DNA of 64,000 bases, from positions 29,030,031 through 29,094,030 of the forward strand of contig ML662442.1 in the NCBI GenBank assembly GCA_007570785.1, in the 5' to 3' direction. The notes beneath the pieces are model-generated. The model was not told where the DNA came from. It ran no database searches and was given only the letters and a program-made list of their open reading frames with translations. This document shows, in pieces, positions 10,726-23,338 of this stretch (the stretch's first letter is position 1; the number at the start of each line of letters is the position of its first letter). Origin of the DNA: Antilocapra americana. Taxonomy: Eukaryota; Chordata; Mammalia; Artiodactyla; Antilocapridae. Position numbers and translations under genes: made by a program.

Positions 10726-11805
10726 TGCCTGCAAAGCCTTGCAAATAAAGTGTAGCTACCAACATAACCCACGTGAAACTGCTGTGTGGAAATATTAATC
10801 AGAGAAGGAAATATATATTGGGGCAAGAAGGGGAAAACATCAAGCTAGATTATGAAAAGACAGGTTAATTCAGGGAAAATTTTGCAAATTATGTAAACTT
10901 TGAGGTGGACCAGGAGAGAAAAAGAGAGACGATCTCCAAGTGGGCCTGGAAGAGGGATTGAGACTAAACAAGAGGAGGGATAGGAGGGAACAGTGAAATG
11001 ACTTACATATTTTAAATCATTGATTGAGAGAAGGAAAGATCATAATGAGACTCAAATCAGGTATAGACAAAGGCTCAGGACAGGCTGCTCTGTGCATATG
11101 CTATGGCTAGTTTTCCTGCTACACTTATGATAACCACAGCAGAGTAGTATAATATAAATGCAGAAGTGCAATCATGGGCCATGTCTTCAAGAATCATGTG
11201 GGAAGAATTCTTGAAAGAATTTGTATCTTTGAGGAAAAATGGTGTCATGAAAAAAAAATATAGCATAAAAGTTTAGTTAACTTGAGCCTGTTGCTAGCAT
11301 CCCAAGAATGCTTCTCTAAAGCTCCTTCCAATTATTTTGGTTGGCATTTTGGCATCAGCATTAAACAATAAATCCCAGAGATATATTTCCACGCTTTCTC
11401 AACTGGCTCTCTTGCCAAGGCTGATGCTGGGAAGGAAACCACAGAAGTCAGGGAGCTACAGCTAGAGGGAGGTAAGTGCTCATTCTCTATTGCTTGCCTG
11501 CCCTCCTAACACCCTTACCATAGCCCACCACCACCATCACCTGTCCAGGGTTGGGTGTACCAGAGAATAGTAGAAAGAACAACAACGTAGACCACTTATA
11601 TTTGATCCTCTGAAAAGAATAAGGAAGGCTTAACAAACAAACAAAATCAAGACCATTGATAATGTATTTATCCAGCTTCCCAAGCTAGGCCACAAATAAA
11701 AAGAAAATTCACATGATAAATGTGGGAAAATAACTTCATTTGAGAAGACTAAAAACGCATTATAAAATTCTTCCCCAAAGGGGGTGGTATTTACATATTT
11801 TTTAA
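10726..11805. other. No gene or recognised repeat
   Basis: Unique, moderately purine-rich DNA. No supported coding frame. Confidence 0.5.
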
Positions 11806-11982
11806 AGATAAAAGAAGAATTTCCCTGGCAGTCCAGTGGTTAAGACTCTGAGTTCAGTGCAGGGGGCACAGGTGCGATACTCAGCCTGTGAACAAAGCTC
11901 CTGCATGCTACCCCGTGCAGCCAAAATTGATTAACTAACTAAAGAGAAAATAAAAGAGAAATTAAAAAAAAAACAGATAAAA
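11806..11982 (+). mobile_element. CHR-type tRNA-derived SINE
   Basis: Plus-oriented: head TTTCCCTGGCAGTCCAGTGG, then TTAAGACTCTGAG, and an A-rich 3' tail. The element is 11814-11974, flanked by AGATAAAA at 11806-11813 and 11975-11982. This cetartiodactyl SINE type is older than Bov-tA. Confidence 0.8.
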
Positions 11983-13077
11983 CAGAAGATTTCCAGAAAC
12001 TCTCGGACAGAACCATAAGAGTCTATACCTTTTTCCTCTGCCACACCTCCTCTCTCCTGCTGTTTTCTCACCCTAGATTTCCCGGTAAACCTGTGATTTC
12101 ACCTACTACTAAGGCACCTTGGTAGCCAAGTTTAAAAATCATAGGATTTTGTTTCCTTCTCATCATAAGACAAATACCCTCAGATGAATGTGCTAGTGCA
12201 GAATGAAAAGTTTCTCACTTCCCACACAGTATTTTAATAAGCAACAGCTAAAAAGCCTTCCTCCACCTTCAGTTCTTCAGTTCTGCATCTGTCACTACCT
12301 TTGTGTTACTACATTCGTAAATCTCCCTCCTTTGAAAGTCACAATCTGTCCTTCACCAAACACACCACCCAACAGCTTCCCTGATGAGAATATATAAGTT
12401 TTACTATTTTGGTTTCCTGATTAGACCCAGGAGAATGTAATAACCACTTGCCAGTTGCTCCCCTCAATGAGATGGAAAATTGCTGGTTTACTCTATGTAT
12501 CAGGAGCCATTAGTATGGAGCTGGGTGCCTTGCTTCTACCCTGCTGCTCGGCTGTAATCTTTATCAAGAGGATCTCCATTTTCCTTAATGATTTTCCTAG
12601 GATTTGGAGAAATCAGCCCATCAAACTGCAAGCCATTTCATGAGCATGCAGTTACTTTAGATTTTTCTACAAAATATAGTGCTAAGCACAGTCTTCCCTT
12701 TTTACTGAATATTTAGATTATAGATTATATGAATTTGGTGTTAACTGTCATTAAAGAGCATGAGCTAAATAATTGTTATTAATAAATAATACAAATACAT
12801 ATGCAATATTTCCATAGATATGCATATGATTTTTATCCCACCATTGAAATCCATTGCTTCTCTGTTCAACACACATTTGGTGACGTAAGGAAGAATGTGT
12901 TCTTCCTTGTTAAAAGCAGAATAGGTAAGGCACAGCAAGATGAAGTGATTTGGACAGGAGTAAGTTGACACTTGATTGAGAGAGCTCTTTAAAATAAGAA
13001 GTTTGGCATCAGTTGAGATTGAACCATAATGAAAACAAGTTTTGTCTGATTGACTCTCAGTAGATTTTGGAGTGGTT
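11983..13077. other. No gene; MIR-like remnant near the right end
   Basis: Mostly unique DNA. About 12900-12975 has a weak minus-strand MIR-like segment (GGTAAGGCACAGCAAG). An open minus-strand frame of 155 codons spans 12765-13232. I do not regard it as a gene (see rejected items). Confidence 0.5.
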
Positions 13078-13161
13078 GTGAATGAAGCAAAGCTGGAAAC
13101 TGCCAGCTTTACTTCATTCACTTCATCCACTTCATTCACTTCATCTAATGGCATTAGATGA
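13078..13161. repeat. Palindrome, 9-bp minisatellite and hairpin cluster
   Basis: Three abutting structures. 13078-13096 and 13103-13121 form an inverted repeat (19-bp arms, one mismatch, 6-base loop). From 13112 to 13147 the unit CTTCATYCA repeats four times. 13141-13149 and 13153-13161 form a perfect 9-bp hairpin with loop GGC. The minisatellite unit overlaps and appears to derive from the right palindrome arm. Confidence 0.9.
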
Positions 13162-13177
13162 TAGAGGCTGAAGTCAG

Positions 13178-13300
13178 ACAGCAGATGTGGACAGACAGTC
13201 AGATAGACGAGTTTCCACAGTGCCTGCCTCATAAAACTGTGATGATTAAACTATACCGTACATGCAAATCCCTTAGCATACTGCTAAGTGTGATTTTTAA
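13178..13300 (+). mobile_element. MIR fragment (plus)
   Basis: Segment with GTGCCTGCCTCATAAAACTG, then GATGATTAAACT and CAAATCCCTTAGCATA, in MIR order. Strongly decayed. Confidence 0.5.
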
Positions 13301-13582
13301 ACATGGGATGGGGCTACAGATAGAAATGAGGATTGGATACACAAAGAAATAAATATAGGTTTACAACTTGTTCTAGACACATACAGGAAACTAGCAATTT
13401 TTTAAAAAATATATATAGTAAAATATATGAATCTTCAGTATTCAAAATACTAGTTGTAATAAATGTATATAGCTGTGTAACCACCAGCCAAATTAGGAAT
13501 ATAAAGCTTTTCCTTCATATCATAAAATCCATACATGCTTCCTTTCAGTCAATCAATCCCCACATCCATAACTGCTATTGTT

Positions 13583-14046
13583 GCATCTTCAGTTCAGCTC
13601 AGTTCAGTTGCTCAGTTTTGTCTGACTCTTTGTGACCCCATGAACCACAGCACACCAGGCCTTCCTGTCCATCACCAACTCCGGGAGTCCACCCAAACCC
13701 ATGTCCATTGAGTCGGTGATGCCATCAAACCCTCTCATCCTCTGTCATCCCCTTCTCCTCCTGCCCCCAATATTTTCCAGCATCAGGGTCTTTTCAAGTG
13801 AGTCAGCTTCAGCTTCAACATCAATCCTTCCATTGAACACCCAGGACTGATCTCCTTTAGGATGGACTGGTTGGATCTCCGTGCAGTTCAAGGGACTCTC
13901 AAGAGTCTTCTCCAACACCACAGTTCAAAAACATCAATTCTTCGGTGCTCAGCTTACTTTATAATCCAACTCTCACATCCATACATGACTACTGGAAAAA
14001 CCATAGCCTTGACTAGATGGACCTTTGTTGGCAAAGTAAGCATCTT
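13583..14046 (-). mobile_element. BovB LINE 3' end with target duplication
   Basis: Minus-oriented BovB tail and C-terminal coding remnant, 13590-14039, with an ACTGA-type tail seen as AGTTCAGCTCAGTTCAGTTG. It is flanked by GCATCTT at 13583-13589 and 14040-14046. The fossil L1 reads continuously across the duplication, confirming the insertion. Confidence 0.92.
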
Positions 14047-14187
14047 AGTTTTGCTACTTCTTGAAATTTATATAAATGAAATTATACCATATGTAACCTT
14101 CCCAGTCATATTAACTTTTTCACTTAACATGCTTTTTGAGATGCTATCTGCATGTATAATGGTTTATTATTTTTTATTGCTAAGTAG

Positions 14188-14341
14188 TATTCTATTATAC
14201 CTGGAGAGGCAAATGACAACCCACTCCCGAATTATTTGCCTAGGAAATCCCATGAAAAAAGGGGCCTGATGGGTCATAGTCCATGGGGTCACAAAGAGTC
14301 AGACATGACTTAGAGACTAAACAACAAATATTCTATTATAC
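14188..14341 (+). mobile_element. 5'-truncated Bov-tA with 13-bp target duplication
   Basis: Only the BovB-derived body is present (14201-14328), ending CTTAGAGACTAAACAACAAA. It is flanked by TATTCTATTATAC at 14188-14200 and, perfectly, at 14329-14341. The host L1 continues on both sides. Confidence 0.95.
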
Positions 14342-15990
14342 AGGATAATTTATTTACACTCAAATGGACATTTGGGTTGTTTTTGGTGGGCTATTATGAA
14401 TAAAGCGGCTCTAAATTTCCTTGTATAATTCTTTTTGTAAACATGATTTTATTAATCTTGGGCAAATACCTAGGATTGGAATTGCTGGATTATATGATTT
14501 AATAACAGTTTCTCAAAGGGGTTGTATTATTTTATGCTCCCACCAGCAAAGTATGAACACTCAAGTTGTTTTATATCCTTAACAACATTTTCAATCATCA
14601 GGTGCTTTTTTATTTTAACTACTCTAGTGAGCATGAAATTGTACCTCATATTGGATTAATCTGTATCTCTCACCTAATATTGTTGAACACTTATACATAT
14701 ACTCATTTTACTGGTATATTTTCTTTTGTTAATTGCCCAGTTCTCTTACCCATTTTTTTCTCTCTGTCATTATTGATTTGTGAGAATTCTATATGTAATC
14801 TGGATACAGTCCTTTGGTGGATGTGTTAAGAATATTTTTTCAAATTGATGACTTGTTTTTTACATCCTTAGGGCATTCTGATGAACACAGATATTAAAAT
14901 TTGATGAAATTTACTTTATCAATTTCAATTTCATGGTTAGTGATTTTTATTTTGTGTCTATAAAACCTTTGTTTAGCCACAGGTCTTAGAGACATTTGCC
15001 AATGTATTTTCTGGAATCATTATACCTTTAGTCCTGCTCTAATTTAGGTCAATTATTATGTGGAATATGAGGTAGAAATCATTTGTGTTCATATATACAC
15101 CCAGCTGCTCTTGCTCTATTGGTAGAAAGAATTTCCCTTCCTCATTCAAATGTTTTGGTACGTGTTTCTGAAAATCACTTGGCAACATAATTATGGATCT
15201 CTTTCTAGACTTTCCATTCTATTGATCTATCTGTCCATCTTTATTCCAGTACCACATCATCTTAAATACAATAGCTTATAACAAGAGTCAACATCAGTTA
15301 TTCTTAAGTCTTCCAACTTTATTCCTTTTCACTATTGCTTTGGCTATTGTCAGTTTTTCATTCCCATATAAATTTTAAATCAGCTTGTCCATTTCTATAA
15401 AAGATTGGATGAAATTTTGGTAGGGATTACATTGAATTTACTATTGTTCCAAACCATGAATATGCTATCTTCCATTTCTTTGGTGTCTTTAATTTCACTC
15501 AGCAAAGTCTGTGTGGAGAGGTCTCACACATATTTGTTACATTTATTCCTAAGATGTTTCATATTTATTGATTCTATACTAAATAAGACTTCTTAAAATT
15601 TAATTTTAAAATTGTTTGCAGTTAGTGTATAGAAATGCAGTTCATTAGCTTTATTGACCTCATAACCTGAGAACTTGCTAAATCCATTTATAAGTTATTT
15701 CTTTGTTGTTTTTGTTTATTTGGTTTTTTTTAGTAGATGCCTTGATGGATTTTCTGTAGACAATCAGTGAATAGATTTATATCTTCCTTTAAAATCTATA
15801 AACCATTTATTTCTTTTATCTTTACCTATTGAAGTGGCTACACCTATCTGGTGCAATGTTGGGCAGAGGTGGTAAAAGCAGACAAACTATTTATTCCTAC
15901 TCTTAAAGATAAATATTTCAGGTTTTTGCCATTAAGTAAGTATGTAGCCATAATGTTTTGTAGACGTCCTTTATCAGATTAATGAAGCTT

Positions 15991-17105
15991 CCTTCTAACT
16001 TCTTGTCCATGAATGAACGCTGAATTTAGTCAAATTTTCTACTTGAATTCCAGCGTCCCTGAAGGCCATAGTGAACCATACTAAAGGAGAAGTCCATAAA
16101 TATGGACTTCACTCAAAGTATTTACCTTTGATAGCTCAGACCTCTCCAGTTTATGTCTGCTTATGATTGTTATGATTGCTCTTCATGACTTCATATACTT
16201 GTGTGCATATCTGTGTGTGTATGTGTCTGTGTGTTTTAGTTTTGTTCAGAATTTATCACTTTTATATGCAAGACCCTTATCCTGGCAATCTACTCCTATT
16301 CCTTCACTGTTGATCATCAATTTCCTTTTAATATTTTTCACTTTATAACAGCAAATTGATGAAACAAATAAATAGCATTGCATTCTCTTATATCTAACAT
16401 ATAGTATACTTTATGTTCTCATAAAAGCGTGGAGTGAGCGAGATCAAGAGGTACTGGTGAAGAACATACTGTGACTTTCAAAATACGGAGATTTACAAAT
16501 GTGTAACACAAGTCGGGTATAGTTTGCTCTGCTGGCTTATTTTTCAAACAAGAATATTTAAACATTAACGTGTTCAAATACCTTTACCTGCCAAGTCAAC
16601 ATAATCAAACAAATAGATTAAGAAGGTGAAAGAGCCCTCAAGGGTATCCTAAGGCAAACTGAATAACATTCCTATGCATGAAGACTGTTAAACAAATGAA
16701 AATTATCTCAGGGAAATAGTGCTGTTCCCTAACATCAATTTAGCACCCTCTGCCTGAAAACAAGGGTTATTTCCTTCTCTTTAAGGTATTCAAATTCTTG
16801 CTCCCACTGTTATTTTCTTCTTGTCAGACCTGGGGCTGAGGCAGCAATGGGACAGGAGAAATAAAGACAGGGGTTTAAACAGAAGAGCGAGAGCTCAGGT
16901 TCATCACTCGTGGAAAGGAGTTGTAGGAAGTTGAGTCATAGGTACAGCCATCCTCAGTGACCCATCATTCCATGGCACACGTAAGGTAGAAGACCAGAAA
17001 CATGGTGACAAAATATCCACTCTTTTCAAAATTTAAAGACAGTTGCAAATACAAATAGCTAGTGAAGATTTTTTGGTAGTGTTAAATGGCATGAACAAAA
17101 GTGTC
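15991..17105. other. No gene or recognised repeat
   Basis: Unique DNA with a short GT-rich run near 16200-16240. Confidence 0.5.
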
Positions 17106-17252
17106 ATCAGAGGGGGAGGGTTTTTTTGGAGAGGGAGCTACACCTGTGGCTTATGGGATCTTAGTTTCCTGACCAGGGATCAAACTCGGGCCCATAGCCA
17201 TGAAAGCACTGAGTCTTAACCACTGGACCACCAGATAATTCCCTATCAGAGG
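17106..17252 (-). mobile_element. CHR-type SINE with target duplication
   Basis: Minus-oriented: T-rich start, GTGGCTTATGGGATCTTAG, CCAGGGATCAAACTCGGG (B box complement), ending CACTGGACCACCAGATAA. The insert is 17114-17244, flanked by ATCAGAGG at 17106-17113 and 17245-17252. Confidence 0.88.
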
Positions 17253-17497
17253 AGGAATTTGATATCTAAAATAGAGACAGTATAATGCAGGACATATATT
17301 ACAAAGGCATTTTCAGTAGTCAAAGTAATTCTTTTGTTTCAGACCTCCTGCTTGCAAACCCAGATCCATCGTCATCTAGCCATAGCCATTCGGGACTGTT
17401 GCTTAATCTCTGTGTTTCTTTATGACATCTGAGAACAGGAGTGTACTGCCTGAGGACCAGACCTTAGCCTCCAGATGTCTTAACCCACCCAAAGATT

Positions 17498-17717
17498 CCT
17501 GAGTGCTGGTGTCAGTCCCTCAGTCGTGTCTGACTCTTTGCTATCCCACAGACTTAAGCCCTCCAGGCTCCTCTGTCCATGGGATTCTCCAGGCAGGAAC
17601 AGGGACGTGGGTAGTCATTCCCTTCCCCAGGGGATCTTCCCAACCCAGGGATCGAGTCCACATCCCTCGCATTGCAGGTAGATTCTTTTCCATCTGAGCC
17701 ATCATGGAAGCCTGAGT
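17498..17717 (-). mobile_element. Bov-tA SINE with target duplication
   Basis: Minus-oriented, near complete (17505-17710), flanked by CCTGAGT at 17498-17504 and 17711-17717. Contains CAGTCGTGTCTGACTCTTTG and CCCAGGGATCGAGTCC. Confidence 0.92.
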
Positions 17718-18485
17718 CTCTTCATGATTTGACCTTTTCAGTTCTACTCTGGCCATTTCAAACTTTTCCTTTCTCTACTCCTATTTCCCATTGTTTCAAT
17801 ACCGTCATTTCTTAGTCTCTCCAGAATTAAATGCAAATATTTCTAATTCCTTAAAAAAATTATCTTAGATCAGCTTTCAAGCCAGCCTATATACCTTCAC
17901 TTCAAAGGCTGCTCTCAGAAAAACCATTGGTCCAGTTGAAACTTCCTATACTCCAGCAGATGTTTCATATCTATTTATGTAAGGAACCACATACTACAAC
18001 AGCACTTCAACAGCACTATATCTAAGCATTCCATATTCCTCCTTTGCTAAAGGCAATATCAAAAATGCTACTGAAAACACAAATAAAGGGGAATAAACAC
18101 AAAAAGTGTCTTTAAAAGCTTACCAAACCTGTTCAGAAGAGCAGGCTCTTTTAATTAGAAGTGCTGCAAGACTGCAAGGAGTAGCAAAATGTGATTCCTT
18201 GAAACATAATAGAATGTGCTGATTCACAGGCAGGAGGGATAAAACGCAGACTCTGCCTATCTGCTACAGCAATCCAGGCCCTTCCAACTTCATTTCTTAA
18301 CGATCAGCCTTAGGAGGAACCTTTACACACAAGCTTGGTCTCTTCCAGAGGAAAAATGGGTACAGTGTTTCAGTTGGCGAGATAACTGAGTATTTCTCGG
18401 CAAAGAATGTAATGTCCCCAATCCCTGAAATCTCTTCTTGTCCTCCTGGGATCATGGAGATTTGTGTAGGTTTTCCCCTTGTTGA
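17718..18485. other. No gene or recognised repeat
   Basis: Unique DNA. No supported frame. Confidence 0.5.
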
Positions 18486-18752
18486 GGGCTTCCCTAATAG
18501 CTCAGTTGGTAAAGAATCCAGCTGCAATGAAGGAGACCCCTGTTTGATTCCTGAGTCAGGAAGATCCGCTTGAGAAAGGATAGGCTACCCACTCCAATAT
18601 TCTTGGGCTTCCCCTGTAGCTTCCCCTGTAGCTCAGCTGGTAAAAACCCAGGTTTGATCCCTGGGTGGGGAAGATCCCATGGGGAAGGGAAAGGCTATGC
18701 ACTCCTGTATTCTGGCCTGCAAACGCAAAGAGTCGGACACAGCTGAGTAATG
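18486..18752 (+). mobile_element. Two Bov-tA SINEs in tandem
   Basis: First copy 18486-18604 stops inside the body at CCAATATTCTTG. A second head starts at 18605 and runs to about 18752 (AGAGTCGGACACAGCTGAG). The second head carries a duplicated CTTCCCCTGTAG unit. Both are plus-oriented. The arrangement suggests insertion of one SINE into the body of another with loss of the remainder, or unequal exchange. Confidence 0.88.
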
Positions 18753-19425
18753 GTCACTATCCTTGTTTAAAATCCTTCAAGTCTGCAACAGATAATTTGA
18801 AATGCTTAAAGTCATCCTGGAAAATATATGGTTGGGTTTATTTTTCACAGGAGAAAATGAAGGGGGAAGTGACTATTACTGAGTAAAGTCAAGGAAAGTA
18901 ATTTTCCCCACACACCTGAGTTTAAATGATTTGAGTGTTCTATGACTTACATGAGGGTTTTTATGAGAAATACTTCCTAGCACAGATATACAGAGTCACT
19001 GCCTGTCTGATGTCAAGTATGGAATCCCCAGTACAGCTTTCCCAAGGCAAGTCATCCTTGGGTAGACTTAGCATAAACAGGCATCTTAACTTGTAATTTT
19101 ACATTGCACAGTTTTCATTTGAGCCACCACATGAAAAATGTGAAGGGCTACTCAGCCCCTATGACCTAAAACACTGTAAGTAGGGAAATGTATCATTTGA
19201 ATGTTTCCAAAAAAACAAAAACAATTTCCTGTGATGCAAGACTTTGCTCCTGCCTCTGAACCTTGCCTCTATGGACCCCAATAGGAATAGCAGACATTAC
19301 AACATACTTCAATTTTAGTAGCTTCTAAGAGTGGTTTGTTTAAGAGTATGCCTGGATACAATCAAAACAACAAGCAAGAAGTTCATCCTAAATGACTCCT
19401 CTTCCTCTGCCATATAAACCATTTA
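18753..19425. other. No gene or recognised repeat
   Basis: Unique DNA. No supported frame. Confidence 0.5.
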
Positions 19426-19833
19426 TGATGGTCAATTTTATGTGCCAACTTGCCTGAACTAAAGGATGGCCAAATAACAGGTTACACATTATGTCTGGGT
19501 GTATCTGTGACATATATCTGTTTCCAGATAAGACTAGCATTTGAATTAGTGGACTAAGTAAATCAGATGGCCCTTTTCTTGGTATGCGGGCGCCATCTAA
19601 TCAAATGAGGAGTTGAATAAAATTAAAAGGCGGAGGAAAGCCGAATCAATTCTCTGACTGCTGAGCTGGGACAGTCACTTTCTCCCATCCTTGGGCTCCT
19701 GGTTTTCCAACCTTCAGAACCATATTGGGTCTTCAGCTTGTTGTCAACTCAGTCTCCATAATCACCTGAGCAAATATCGTATAATAAATAATACCTCTAT
19801 ATAGCCTATTGTTCTCTAGAAAACTCCAATACA
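19426..19833. mobile_element. Ancient solo LTR-like repeat (MaLR-like)
   Basis: Starts TGATGGTCAATTTTATGTGC and ends with CTCCAATACA, giving TG...CA ends. Internal landmarks are GTGTATCTGTGACATATATC, GCATTTGAATTAGTGGAC and CTCCATAATCACCTGAGC. It has the length of a solo LTR. I see no internal viral gene. The family name is not certain. Confidence 0.6.
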
Positions 19834-20465
19834 TCCATTAAAAGCAAGAATTTCACAAAGTTCTCACTCACTCTTAGTATAGTAAAAAATAATAAATCAC
19901 ATTTTTTAAAATTATTTACTGATTAAACATTAAATAAAAGATACCAGACACAACATAGCGATTGAACAACAATAAAAGATACTAGAATAGGCACTGTGGG
20001 ATGTAAAATAAGGAAAATAAACAGTTTTCTCTTAAGAGGTTTATTGACATTTTACCAACTCCAAAATATAATTCATCTTCAGAAGAGGAGAATTTGCCAT
20101 CAAGGCTGAAATATTTGAAAAAAACTGTGCTGTTGGCTTAAGGAACAATTCTCTAACATTATTCTAATCAATGATAAAGCAAGTAATCCTAATTCAACAG
20201 AGGCAATAATATCTAAATAGATGCCCAAACTATATAAATGTTAAATTGAAATTAAATAAATATTTTTAAACCTTTATTATATTGTATATTTGATTTATAT
20301 TGAACCCACCTCCCTATTTTCTGTAATTCTTAGACTTCAGAGCAAAGCCATGGGATTTTAGTAGATATTTCTGGTCTGTCTTCAGTTTATAGAATGAATG
20401 GGATAAAGGAATTTCCTATTTCAAAATTCCAAATTCAACACAGCCTTTAGGATACACTCACTGAT
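19834..20465. other. No gene or recognised repeat
   Basis: AT-rich unique DNA. Confidence 0.5.
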
Positions 20466-20615
20466 TTGGGGAAAAACATGAACTCTGTAGTCAGAAGGTC
20501 CTGGGTTCTTTTCTCAATCTGATACTGCAACTCTGACAATGTGACCATGGGTCAGTGACCTAACTTCACTGTTTCTCTGAAAATAGGTATTCAATTTCCC
20601 TAGTACACAATACAT
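20466..20615 (+). mobile_element. MIR SINE fragment
   Basis: ACTCTGTAGTCAGAAGGTCC, then TGGGTTCTTTTCTCAATCTG, then ATGTGACCATGGGTCAGTG: the core order of MIR. Confidence 0.75.
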
Positions 20616-20744
20616 TACAACTATTGTGAACAACAGCAGCAACAAAAATTGCTCATCTTAGTTGAAGATCTGGCAGGGCCTCAGGGCAATAATTCAAAAG
20701 ATTCAATGATTATTAGATTCAAAATCATTTTAGTGCTTGCAGGG

Positions 20745-20870
20745 GACAGATCTAACCTTCCCATTCCACACATGAGGAGAATGAGATATAAAGAAGGGAA
20801 AGTAGTTATCCAAGGCCACACACTTAGATAGTGTCCACCTTGGCTGGGTCTTGACACCTAATCTAGTCCC
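20745..20870 (-). mobile_element. MIR SINE fragment
   Basis: Minus-oriented core: CACATGAGGAGAATGAGATA, then TTATCCAAGGCCACACACTT. Confidence 0.65.
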
Positions 20871-22364
20871 CTTTTTCACAGCACAGTAGATATGTCTGTG
20901 AAAACTACAGAAAAGTAGACCGACTTTGTAATGATCTTTGATACCTGAAAATTAGGGGGTTTCCTATTTGAAACATATCTCTTTTAAAAGATGGTTGTTA
21001 GAACTCTGAATTTTCCTTGATATAATAAAAAGAGTGATGTTTAACTCCAAAAGTTTTATCGTCAGTTGGCTATTTTTCTAAACGAGAAAAACAGACTAAA
21101 ATATGGATAATTGAAAGTTCCAGTTAACTGGGTCCTAGTTAATCTAGGTTTTATTATTTCTAAGCTATTTCATTACAAACTCCTATTGGTATAATTACTT
21201 TGGAGGCCATTCCATATGGTGCCTTCTGTTCTCTAAGCTAAGCTGACCCCAAAATGAAGAACCCTTAGAATTCAATCTGAGAGCTATATTCAGCTCTTTG
21301 AATTAAGACGGCATTTTGCTCTCCTCCAGTTTTGAGCTAGTGCATTTTTCTATATTTTTACACTTAAAAATCTAGTTCAAGCTTTGTACCTCCTATCCTC
21401 ATCTCAGACACCTTAAAATAAAAAAAAAAAAAGGGAGTCAGATAAAATCTTTTCCCACAGAAAATCCCACATATAATGATGCCAACAGGCCTTTCATTTT
21501 ATTGGTTGCCTGGCTGACTAGGTATATATATTAGAAATAAGTGAAGATGGGAAAATAACAAGGAACTAGTTTCCACTGAGGGGAACAAATTTTACAGTTA
21601 TGAAGTTGTAAGGAGAAGCACAATGAGAAATAATCTTAGTATCACAAGAGAAAGCAATTCTCAGTAGTAAAGCAGTAGCAAAGAACTGAAAATCTCAGCG
21701 AACACTCAAAATAGGCAGTCATTGTACAAAGGCATCACAATGTTTTAGCAGCAAGGTGAACTGAATCATGGAAGGACTGTTGAGAACTCTCAAATGTAGT
21801 CCTCAGTTATGTTTTATTTGCTTTTTCTCTTTTTCTGAGTGATTACCTCATCTGTATAGCTTCTATCTCTATATTGCAACAGGAAAAACAGTTATGACAT
21901 TCATTAATTAAGACTCCTTTCGTAGTAATACTGTGTAAGATAATCACTTGTTAGCATTTAACGGGAACTTATGACTTAAAATTTTACATGGTGGGCTCTC
22001 TGCTGTGAAGTTAGACTTCAAAATTCAAACTGATGACAGTAACCAGCTAGATCTTTTAAATGAAGCAAATATTTTTCAAATTCCAGCAGAAGAGTAAGAA
22101 AAATCCTTAATTAATTAATGGAATGGAACAAGTAGCAGTTCTGCCTGACTTTATATATTCCACATCAGTCATTCTGTGCAAAACAAAGACAATACTGTTG
22201 TTTAAGTGTTTTTCAAAGAACTAAAGAGAAAGTATAGGCAACAAGAATTTTTCCCATATCAACAAAAAGTCAACAGCAATGACCTAACAGTAATAGAGAC
22301 TTTTAGTTAGATACAATCTGTTTTTAAGATACCAAAAATTTTCTTTCACGCCACGTTAACCAAA
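20871..22364. other. Repeat-poor unique DNA, no gene
   Basis: About 1.5 kb without young or old repeats that I can name. AT-rich, with a 13-base A run near 21420. Confidence 0.5.
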
Positions 22365-22510
22365 GGTACTTTAATAACATCTTATGAGGTGAGTAGGTGT
22401 CAAGGATCATCTTTCTTTTACCTATGAGAAAATGGAGCAGAGATGGTTCTGTGATTTACCCAAGATCAAATGTCACTAAGCAAACAATCTCAAAATCAGA
22501 GCCTTTCAAG
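22365..22510 (-). mobile_element. MIR SINE fragment
   Basis: Minus-oriented: CTTTAATAACATCTTATGAG, then CCTATGAGAAAATGGAGCAG and GTGATTTACCCAAGATCA. Confidence 0.7.
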
Positions 22511-23338
22511 TCTCAATTGACAGCCCCAGCCCAGAGGGTCAAGTCACTGAGTATTATGTGAGAAAATCATCTAAGAGCATCATGGTTCAAGTTTAGTTCT
22601 ATCATTTTTTTATTGTCACAATTTTTTTTATTCTTCAATGCAAAAATTAGAATGTTTGTCTTACAATTTTATCTGAAAATTCTAATTAAAAGTTGGTTAT
22701 TTGCAGGGGGGAAAAAATCCAAATTGCATGATTCAGTTATACTTCATGTTAGTTTTACAACTGAATTCTTACGTGATTACCAAGCACATACTTGTATGAT
22801 TTAGGCAGATGTAAAGAAGGCATTTTAAAGTAAGCCTATGAAAGGAACGGTGCCCCGCTGGGAAAGCAATACACAGGCATCAACTCTTTCCTCTTTTGCA
22901 GACTTTGTGCTCTAAAATCTCATTCAAAGGAATCATCTTTGCTTCTGACATTAATGGTAAGACAGGCTCAAGCCTTTATAAATGAGGAAAATAGCTATGA
23001 GGATTTTGCTGTATAGTATTGTAGCTATTACAGATTTTCAATTAACCTTTGTGCCTGCTTGGCAAATACCATAATGGTCAGACTCCAGTGCCATAGACTA
23101 TGTCACAGCGCACAATATACAACTAAGGATTTTACTAAGACTTGAAGGCAGTTCTGCAAAGATAGAAAAGTCATTCTAATCATTTCCTTGTATAGAAATA
23201 TTGATCAAAAAAAGGAAAACTTCTCTGCTTTTGACCAATAAATATCGATTATACTCTATGAGATATTAAATATCATTAATCTAGCTAAGCCTAATATCAT
23301 CATTGTTATATTTTAATCCAAATATGAGTAGAATATTG
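22511..23338. other. No gene or recognised repeat
   Basis: Unique AT-rich DNA. Confidence 0.5.

Larger units (their letters stand above)
13380..15990 (-). mobile_element. Ancient L1M-type LINE 3' region, interrupted
   Basis: Long minus-oriented fossil L1. Landmarks, in order, are GTGTAACCACCAGCC near 13474, GGACATTTGGGTTG near 14366, ATACCTAGGATTGGAATTGC near 14470, CTCCCACCAGCAAAGTATG near 14540, then ORF2-derived AATTTTAAATCAGCTTGTCC near 15370. It is split by BovB at 13590-14039 and a SINE at 14201-14328. No long open frame remains. Confidence 0.85.

Noticed and set aside
12765..13232. 155-codon minus-strand open frame, the longest outside a transposon
   Set aside because: It runs through a MIR-like remnant and the 9-bp minisatellite, whose length (a multiple of three) keeps the frame open and gives a repetitive DEVNEV stretch. 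There is no domain, splice context or coding-like composition.
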